Origin: Sphingobacteriaceae bacterium
GTDB taxonomy: Bacteria; Bacteroidota; Bacteroidia; Sphingobacteriales; Sphingobacteriaceae
Length of the DNA stretch: 11,367 nucleotides
Assembly: GCA_947460275.1 (NCBI GenBank)
Contig: CANHHZ010000052.1
Coordinates: 1-11,367 of the forward strand
Direction of reading: 5' to 3'
The translations under genes were made by a program, and so were the position numbers. The notes beneath the pieces were generated by a model. The model was given only the letters and a program-made list of their open reading frames with translations, was not told the origin of the DNA and did no database searches. Within the stretch, counting starts at the first letter, position 1; the number at the start of each line of letters is the position of its first letter. Shown one piece after another: positions 6,683-11,367 of the stretch.

Positions 6683-7666
6683 ATGTCTGAAATTACTACA
6701 CGATTAAATAAATACATTAGCGAGAGCGGATTATGTTCTAGAAGAGCTGCCGACAGATATATTGAAATGGGCCAAGTATTGATCAATGGACGCAAGGCTA
6801 AAGTTGGAGATAAAGTATTTTTTGGCGATTTGGTAAGCGTAAATGGAAATACAATTGAGCCGAAAGAAGCCGAAAATTCTATTCTTTTAGCTTACAATAA
6901 GCCTGTGGGTATTACTTCTACTACCGAAGCAAATGTAAAAGGAAATATTGTAGACCACGTAAACCATAGCGAACGTGTATTTCCTATCGGGAGATTAGAC
7001 AAAGATTCGCAGGGATTGATTTTTCTGACCAATAACGGCGATTTAGTCAACAAGATATTACGTGCAGGCAACAATCACGAAAAAGAATATTTGGTTACCG
7101 TAAACAAGCCATTAACCGACCAATTTTTGGAAGGAATGGCAAAAGGCGTGCCTGTTTTAGGGGTTATGACCAAAAAATGCAAAGTGGTAAAAGAAAGTCC
7201 GCTTGTTTTTAAAATTACCTTAATACAAGGTCTAAACCGTCAAATACGCCGTATGTGCGAATATTTTGGCTACGATGTGACAAAATTAGAGCGTACTCGT
7301 ATCATGAATATTACTCTTAAAGGTTTAGCCATTGGCGATTGGCGTGAACTTACCGAACAAGAACATACTGAAATTGCCAAAATGGTAGCCAAATCTAGTT
7401 CAGAAAAGCCTGCAACGCCTAAACGTGTAAGCAAAAAATCAGCTCCGAACCAAGAAGAAAAACCAGCTTCTCGTTTTACAAAAAGTAAAGGCGCTGGCAC
7501 TAAAGGTAAACCAGAAAGTAAAAACAATTCAAAAAGCGGGTATAATACAAGTGCCAATAGCAATGATTGGTTTAAAAACAACGGTCCTAGCAAACGCCCA
7601 ACCCGCCCATCAAATGGCAAGCAGGGTGCAGCTGGTGCCAAAACCCGCAGTCCAAAAAGAAAATAG
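6683..7666 (+). CDS. rluF: 23S rRNA pseudouridine(2604) synthase RluF with extended basic tail
   Basis: Converts a uridine of 23S rRNA (U2604 in E. coli; tRNA-Tyr U35 is also a target there) to pseudouridine. An S4 RNA-binding domain occupies about residues 6-55 (NKYISESGLCSRRAADRYIE), followed by the RsuA/RluB/E/F catalytic domain. The nucleophile Asp106 lies in GRLDKDS (103-109). The stretch GDLVNKILRAGNNHEKEY (119-136), together with QGLNRQIRRMCEYFGY (182-197) and LERTRIMN, is RluF-like rather than RluB-like. The catalytic part ends near residue 236. The remaining ~90 residues are low complexity, rich in Lys, Arg, Ser, Pro, Asn and Gly, with a strong net positive charge and ending KTRSPKRK; this is probably a disordered RNA-binding tail. 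It is the first gene of the rightward set and diverges from the amidohydrolase. Confidence 0.93.
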   Translation: MSEITTRLNKYISESGLCSRRAADRYIEMGQVLINGRKAKVGDKVFFGDLVSVNGNTIEPKEAENSILLAYNKPVGITSTTEANVKGNIVDHVNHSERVFPIGRLDKDSQGLIFLTNNGDLVNKILRAGNNHEKEYLVTVNKPLTDQFLEGMAKGVPVLGVMTKKCKVVKESPLVFKITLIQGLNRQIRRMCEYFGYDVTKLERTRIMNITLKGLAIGDWRELTEQEHTEIAKMVAKSSSEKPATPKRVSKKSAPNQEEKPASRFTKSKGAGTKGKPESKNNSKSGYNTSANSNDWFKNNGPSKRPTRPSNGKQGAAGAKTRSPKRK

Positions 7667-7744
7667 TATTTTTTCTAGTTACTTTACCTTTAACAAACTT
7701 GTCTTCGAGTCATGGAGGCCCCTCTGCAACCATAAAAAAATAAT

Positions 7745-7752
7745 TACCTTTG
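7745..7752 (+). promoter_or_regulatory. Promoter -7 element (TACCTTTG) immediately before rlmN
   Basis: Exact TAnnTTTG match in the 93-base rluF-rlmN gap. Its last base lies only 7 bases before the first rlmN ATG (7760). With the usual start a few bases downstream of the element, transcription would begin at about 7755-7758, giving a leader of at most a few bases. A partial -33 match (TCTG, 7723-7726) lies 18 bases upstream. The gap is otherwise AT-rich, with an A-run at 7734-7740, and shows no clear terminator for rluF. Confidence 0.55.
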
Positions 7753-7759
7753 CATTAAC

Positions 7760-8809
7760 ATGATGGCCCAAAAGAAAATAGATATTCGTGCATTAGATTT
7801 GCCTACTTTGCAGCAACATTTCAGCGAAATGAAAGAGCCTGCCTATAGGGCAAAGCAAGTTTATGAATGGCTTTGGGAAAAATCTGCTCGTAGTTTTGAT
7901 CAAATGAGCAATCTTTCTAAAGAACTGCGGCAAAAACTTAACGAGAACTATGCCATTCATGCAGTTGAGATTAACAATGCCCAATTTAGCAACGACCGCA
8001 CCATTAAAAACGCCTTCCGTTTGTATGACGGGAATATCGTAGAAGGGGTTTTAATCCCTACTGAAGAAAGAATGACGGCTTGTGTAAGTTCGCAGGTAGG
8101 CTGCAGCTTAACTTGTAAGTTTTGTGCCACAGGTTACATGGATAGAAAACGCAACCTCAATGCCGACGAAATATACGATCAAGTGGTATTGATAGATGAG
8201 CAAGCTAAAAAAAATTACAATATCCCTTTAACCAACATCGTGTACATGGGTATGGGCGAACCATTACTCAATTACGCCAATGTGCTCAAATCTATCGAAC
8301 GCATTACAGCACCCGATGGGTTAAACATGAGTTACAAACGCATTACCGTATCTACCGCAGGTATTGCCAAAATGATTAAAAAACTAGGTGATGACGGCGT
8401 AAAATTCAACTTAGCACTTTCTTTGCATGCGGCCAACGACATCAAACGCCACGAGATTATGCCCATTACCGAGCACAACTCTTTAAAGGCATTGGCCGAA
8501 GCGCTTAAGTATTACTTCCAAAAAACCAAAAACCCGGTTACTTACGAGTATATCGTGTTCAATAATTTTAACGACGAGATTGCAGACGCAATGGAGCTGG
8601 CCAAATTTTGTAAGCATGTTCCTTGTAAAGTAAATCTGATAGAATATAACCCTATTCAATTTGCAGATTTTACCAATGCCGAAGGCGATAAAATTGATGC
8701 TTTTGCCAGTTACTTGCGCAACAAGGGTGTCAACACTAATATCAGGCGCAGTCGAGGTAAAGACATTGATGCCGCTTGTGGCCAACTGGCTGTAAAAGAA
8801 ACTGCTTAG
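7760..8809 (+). CDS. rlmN: Radical-SAM 23S rRNA (adenine-2503-C2)-methyltransferase RlmN
   Basis: Dual-specificity enzyme that methylates C2 of A2503 in 23S rRNA and A37 of some tRNAs, tuning the peptidyl-transferase exit region and decoding fidelity. Seen: an N-terminal RNA-binding helical domain (1-~95), then MTACVSSQVGC-SLTCKFC with the 4Fe-4S ligands Cys115, Cys119 and Cys122 (CxxxCxxC). The SAM-binding MGMGEPLLN (163-171) follows, then ITVSTAGI and LALSLHAAND, and finally the C-terminal DAACGQL with Cys340, the methyl-carrying cysteine. Cys108 matches another conserved family cysteine. Length (349 aa) is typical, and all catalytic residues are intact. Two tandem ATGs (7760 and 7763) could serve as start. 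The very short distance to the promoter suggests near-leaderless translation. A 47-base gap separates it from comF. Confidence 0.97.
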   Translation: MMAQKKIDIRALDLPTLQQHFSEMKEPAYRAKQVYEWLWEKSARSFDQMSNLSKELRQKLNENYAIHAVEINNAQFSNDRTIKNAFRLYDGNIVEGVLIPTEERMTACVSSQVGCSLTCKFCATGYMDRKRNLNADEIYDQVVLIDEQAKKNYNIPLTNIVYMGMGEPLLNYANVLKSIERITAPDGLNMSYKRITVSTAGIAKMIKKLGDDGVKFNLALSLHAANDIKRHEIMPITEHNSLKALAEALKYYFQKTKNPVTYEYIVFNNFNDEIADAMELAKFCKHVPCKVNLIEYNPIQFADFTNAEGDKIDAFASYLRNKGVNTNIRRSRGKDIDAACGQLAVKETA

Positions 8810-8856
8810 CTTTAAATTTATTTCTTGATTTGCTATAAAAATTCTTAAATTGGCTT

Positions 8857-9555
8857 ATGATTGCTGTTCATCGCCTTGCCACCAACCTTTGGGGTTTACT
8901 GTTCCCAGCGTTATGCAACGCTTGCGGTAACCATTTATATGGAAGTGAGAAAGTAATTTGCACCAAATGCCTCTACGATTTACCTTATACCGATTTCCAT
9001 CTTGATGCACAGAACTTGGTAGCCAAGCAGTTTTGGGGCAGAGTTTCGCTACATGCTGCAATGGCGCTGCTACACTTTAAAAAAGGAAGCAAAGTGCAAA
9101 ACCTAATGCACAGCTTAAAATACAAGGGGAATACCGAAGTTGGAGAAAACTTAGGAAAATTGTTGGGACATAAACTACAAAAAAGTTCGTTTTACGATAA
9201 AATAGACCTCATCATTCCTGTTCCTTTGCACCCCAAAAAAGAAAAACAACGTGGTTATAACCAAAGTGAATGCATTGCTAACGGACTAGCAGAAGTTTTA
9301 CAAACTCCTGTCGATATCAATTGTTTGATAAGAATAAAAGCAACCGATAGCCAAACCAAGAAAGGGAGATATACCAGGTATGAAAACATGGAAGAAGTAT
9401 TTAGCCTTATACAACCCTCGGCAATTGCCGATAAACACATACTATTGGTCGATGATGTTATCACCACTGGTGCTACTTTAGAAGCTTGTGCAAATGCACT
9501 TCTCAAAAATGGGGCGAGCCAAATTAGTATCGCAGCAATCGCTTTTGCCAATTAA
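8857..9555 (+). CDS. comF: ComF family protein (zinc finger plus phosphoribosyltransferase-like domain)
   Basis: Cytoplasmic protein of 232 aa. In naturally competent bacteria ComF proteins are needed for late steps of DNA uptake; in most Bacteroidota the role is untested. Seen: a four-cysteine zinc finger near the N-terminus (Cys20, Cys23, Cys35, Cys38; LCNACG and ICTKC), the family block PVPLHPKKEKQRGYNQSE (121-138), and a type-I phosphoribosyltransferase PRPP loop LLVDDVITTGATL (196-208) with Asp199 and Asp200. This layout is the canonical ComFC/GntX form, full length and intact. The start at 8857 places the zinc finger after a short hydrophobic segment (LWGLLFPALC), as in other family members. 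The next gene begins 5 bases after its stop, so the two are very probably co-transcribed. Confidence 0.95.
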   Translation: MIAVHRLATNLWGLLFPALCNACGNHLYGSEKVICTKCLYDLPYTDFHLDAQNLVAKQFWGRVSLHAAMALLHFKKGSKVQNLMHSLKYKGNTEVGENLGKLLGHKLQKSSFYDKIDLIIPVPLHPKKEKQRGYNQSECIANGLAEVLQTPVDINCLIRIKATDSQTKKGRYTRYENMEEVFSLIQPSAIADKHILLVDDVITTGATLEACANALLKNGASQISIAAIAFAN

Positions 9556-9560
9556 ACAAT

Positions 9561-10949
9561 ATGAAACATTTAAACGCCTTCTTTTTAGCCTTTTTAGTTT
9601 GCTTACTCTTCAACGCATGTAATAAGGATGAAGAACTCACCTTTGATCCCAAGATAAAACTCAGTTTATCGGTTGACAACATCTTGTTTGACACGGTGTT
9701 TACCTCCATTGGTTCGACCAGCAGGCGCCTAAAAATTAAAAATCCAAATGCTAATGCCATCAACATTAACACCATCAAACTGGTGGGCGGCAATAGCTCG
9801 GCCTTTAGCCTAAATATTAATGGCAATGCGAGTAGCGAAGTAGCCAATTTAATGCTCAATGGCAAAGATTCTATAAGTGTGTTTATAAAAGTCAATATCA
9901 ATCCATCATCAGTAAATCTGCCTTTTATTGTGCAAGACTCTATTCTAATCGAATATAATGGCAACAAACAGCGTATTCCGCTGATCGCGTACGGACAAAA
10001 CGCTGTATTTTTAAATAATGTAACGTTAACTGGAAATGTAACTTGGAACAGTCCGTTGCCTTATATCGTTTATAAATCTGTAACTGTTGCCGAGAATGCG
10101 GTATTGACACTCCCTGCTGGTGCAAAAGTTTTTTTCCATAACAATGCGAGCCTTCATGTTAAAGGAACTTTGATTGCCAATGGCACCAAGGCCGATAGTA
10201 TTGTTTTTACTAGCGACCGACTTGAACAGGTTTATGCCAACCTAAGCGGACAGTGGAACGGGCTTCATTTTTTTCCTGAAAGCAAAAATAGCAAAATCAA
10301 TTATGCCATCATTAAAAATGGAGTGGTGGGCCTTACCGTCGATTCGCTTTCCTTAAACCAACAACCTAAGCTGCTGCTTGCTAACACTATTGTTAAAAAC
10401 ATGGAAGTGGTAGGTTTTTTAGGTTATCAAACAGATTTCGCTGCTTTCAATAATTTGTTCTACAACTGCGGGCAGTATTTGTTTTATGTGGCTGGCGGAG
10501 GCCAATACAACTTGAAGCAAAATACCTTTGTAGGGTATAGTGATGACTTTATTCGCAAAACACCAGCACTATATTTTTCAGATTACGCAAGCAGTACTTT
10601 GGCGGGCAACCTTAACCTTTTGATGTATAACAATATTGTATGGGGCAAATTAAACGATGAGCTAGTGATAGACAAAAGGAACAGTAATACCACGCTGGTA
10701 AGCAACATACAATACAATTTATTAAAGTCTGCCCAACAGAGCTTTCAAAACAATAGCAATATATTAAACTTAGACCCACAGTTTGTAAATCCAATCTTGG
10801 GTAACTTTAAACTCGGCAGCAACAGCCCAGCAAAAAGTAAGGGTTTTAATTTAAATGGAGATCCTTATTTCAATACTATTTTAAACAAGGACTTAAATAC
10901 TAAAACAAGAATTTTTCCGTCATCGTTAGGGTGTTATGAAAATTATTAA
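9561..10949 (+). CDS. Predicted surface-exposed lipoprotein with parallel beta-helix domain
   Basis: Lipoprotein of 462 aa. A short signal peptide ends in LLFNAC with lipidated Cys20. The next residues, N-K-D-E-E (21-25), fit the Bacteroidota lipoprotein export signal (X-K-[D/E]2) that sends lipoproteins to the outer face of the outer membrane. Residues about 30-145 look like an Ig-like beta-sandwich (LKIKNPNANAININTIKLVG resembles DUF1573/Ig-like repeats). From about 150 on, the pattern VTVAENAVLTLPAGAKVFF, LHVKGTLIANGTKADSIVF and QWNGLHF is typical of right-handed parallel beta-helix (pectin-lyase-like) coils, continuing with Asn-rich turns to the C-terminus. No catalytic site could be assigned. 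The role may be polysaccharide or surface binding, but that is inference. It is the last gene of the rightward unit, coupled to comF. The start is fixed by the signal peptide. Confidence 0.85.
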   Translation: MKHLNAFFLAFLVCLLFNACNKDEELTFDPKIKLSLSVDNILFDTVFTSIGSTSRRLKIKNPNANAININTIKLVGGNSSAFSLNINGNASSEVANLMLNGKDSISVFIKVNINPSSVNLPFIVQDSILIEYNGNKQRIPLIAYGQNAVFLNNVTLTGNVTWNSPLPYIVYKSVTVAENAVLTLPAGAKVFFHNNASLHVKGTLIANGTKADSIVFTSDRLEQVYANLSGQWNGLHFFPESKNSKINYAIIKNGVVGLTVDSLSLNQQPKLLLANTIVKNMEVVGFLGYQTDFAAFNNLFYNCGQYLFYVAGGGQYNLKQNTFVGYSDDFIRKTPALYFSDYASSTLAGNLNLLMYNNIVWGKLNDELVIDKRNSNTTLVSNIQYNLLKSAQQSFQNNSNILNLDPQFVNPILGNFKLGSNSPAKSKGFNLNGDPYFNTILNKDLNTKTRIFPSSLGCYENY

Positions 10950-10977
10950 AAAAATTTAATTTTTTAAAAACAAATAA

Positions 10978-11009
10978 AACGCTGTTGTGTTTATAAATAC
11001 GAGAGCGTT
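10978..11009 (+). other. Stem-loop 1 downstream of the beta-helix lipoprotein gene
   Basis: AACGCT (10978-10983) pairs with AGCGTT (11004-11009). Inside, GTGTTT (10987-10992) pairs with AAATAC (10995-11000), including one G-U pair, leaving a 3x3 internal loop. It is followed by TTAATTTAG, not a U-run, so it may act as a 3'-end stabiliser or a weak terminator rather than a strong one. Confidence 0.45.
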
Positions 11010-11021
11010 AATTTAGATGGT

Positions 11022-11060
11022 AAGGGTCGGTATTCTTCGGAGTACCGGCCCTTCACTTTT
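11022..11060 (+). terminator. Strong UUCG-capped hairpin, terminator-like
   Basis: A continuous 14-bp stem pairs 11022-11035 with 11040-11053 (two G-U pairs, otherwise Watson-Crick) around the loop TTCG closed by C-G, the exceptionally stable cUUCGg tetraloop. CAC and then TTTT (11057-11060) follow on the plus strand. This supports intrinsic termination of the comF-lipoprotein transcript, or the 3' end of a small RNA. The opposite strand lacks a following U-run. Confidence 0.6.
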
Positions 11061-11111
11061 AGGGTAAGCTGCTTTATACTATAATCTTGCTCCTTCAAAA
11101 GCATTAAACGC

Positions 11112-11141
11112 AAAAAGCAGCATTTCAAGGTGCTGCTTTTT
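11112..11141. terminator. Bidirectional intrinsic terminator between convergent genes
   Basis: Perfect 11-bp inverted repeat AAAAAGCAGCA (11112-11122) / TGCTGCTTTTT (11131-11141) with an 8-base loop. The A-run on one side and T-run on the other make it a terminator in both directions. It lies 28 bases past the glyA stop and about 160 bases past the lipoprotein stop, so it can end glyA transcripts and catch rightward read-through. Confidence 0.85.
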
Positions 11142-11168
11142 GATAACCGTAAAAGAAAAATAGAGGTT

Positions 11169-11367
11169 TTATTTATAAAGCGGAAAATTACTTACTAGAG
11201 CCTGTACCTTTTGTTTTACTTGTTGCAAATTATTTTCATCTTCTGGATTTGACAATACTTCGTCTATCAAATCAACAATAGTTGCCATTTCTGCTTCTTT
11301 AAAACCTCTAGTGGTAATCGCTGCCGTACCTACACGCATACCCGAAGTAACAAATGGAGATTTATCA
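11169..11367 (-). CDS. glyA: Serine hydroxymethyltransferase, C-terminal fragment cut by the window edge
   Basis: Reading the minus strand from the window edge gives 65 codons and a TAA. They hold the C-terminal signature of GlyA: SPFVTSGMRVGTAAITTRG, then KEAEMATIVDLI and a final NFPLYK. GlyA is the PLP enzyme that interconverts serine and glycine while charging tetrahydrofolate with a one-carbon unit. The SGxRxGT block contains the conserved Arg that binds the substrate carboxylate. The gene is truncated only by the window; the frame is clean to its stop. It converges on the lipoprotein gene. Confidence 0.93.
   Translation of the reverse strand, partial: DKSPFVTSGMRVGTAAITTRGFKEAEMATIVDLIDEVLSNPEDENNLQQVKQKVQALVSNFPLYK

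Noticed and set aside
7551..7763. 70-codon plus-strand frame spanning the rluF end and the gap to rlmN
   Set aside because: Mostly within the rluF tail in another frame; contains the rlmN promoter and shows no protein-like features.
8825..8832. TTGATTTG as a possible -7 element for comF
   Set aside because: Lacks the TA of TAnnTTTG, and the 47-base gap after rlmN is compatible with co-transcription.
9524..9967. 147-codon minus-strand open frame across the comF-lipoprotein border
   Set aside because: Overlaps two well-supported genes; no recognisable domain, and Leu/Ser-rich composition typical of an antisense reading.
11017..11067. 16-codon frame starting at an ATG just before the UUCG hairpin
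   Set aside because: Its bases are accounted for by the 14-bp stem; no ribosome-binding or promoter evidence, and too short to judge.
11082..11089. TAATCTTG as a promoter for a small RNA before the terminator
   Set aside because: One mismatch in the TTTG core and no -33 partner; the transcript would be only about 50 bases.
1..11367. Search for tRNA, rRNA, CRISPR arrays, insertion sequences and phage genes
   Set aside because: No cloverleaf, repeat-spacer pattern, transposase motif or terminal inverted repeats were seen by eye; gene content is core chromosomal throughout.

Overview
The window looks like ordinary core chromosome from a Bacteroidota bacterium, most likely of the Sphingobacteriales (Pedobacter-like). 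The reasons are an AT-rich composition, TAnnTTTG-type promoter elements, scarcity of Shine-Dalgarno sequences, a DUF4292 lipoprotein next to an EnvC-like protein, and a lipoprotein carrying the Bacteroidota surface-export signature (Cys-Asn-Lys-Asp-Glu-Glu). The taxon is inferred from these traits, not from a database search. No mobile element, CRISPR array, rRNA or tRNA was seen.

Left half (1-6558), all on the minus strand and probably one long transcription unit read from about 6630 down to about 1. In transcription order it holds a metal-dependent amidohydrolase, a FabK/nitronate-monooxygenase-type flavoprotein, an acylphosphatase, a Wzx-type polysaccharide flippase, dUTPase (dut), a DUF4292 lipoprotein with a possible LolB-like fold, and an EnvC-like coiled-coil/LytM protein whose zinc-binding residues are all missing. 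The first three genes are joined by two identical zero-gap TAA-ATG junctions. The flippase and dut overlap by 11 bases. The last four genes mix envelope biogenesis with nucleotide-pool hygiene, a neighbourhood that I recall as recurrent in Bacteroidota.

Centre (6559-6682) is a divergent promoter region with near dyad-symmetric -7 elements facing both ways.

Right half (6683-10949), plus strand: rluF (23S rRNA pseudouridine synthase) with a long basic low-complexity tail; rlmN (radical-SAM 23S rRNA/tRNA adenine C2 methyltransferase) behind a promoter that would give an almost leaderless mRNA; comF (zinc-finger phosphoribosyltransferase-like); and, 5 bases later, a predicted surface-exposed beta-helix lipoprotein.

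End (10950-11367): a 219-base convergent intergenic region with three stem-loops, one with a UUCG tetraloop and one a clear bidirectional terminator, followed by the last 65 codons of glyA on the minus strand.

No convincing undescribed system was found. The best leads are the fully degenerate LytM domain, the leaderless-type rlmN promoter, the surface lipoprotein coupled to comF, and the structured intergenic region at 10978-11141.
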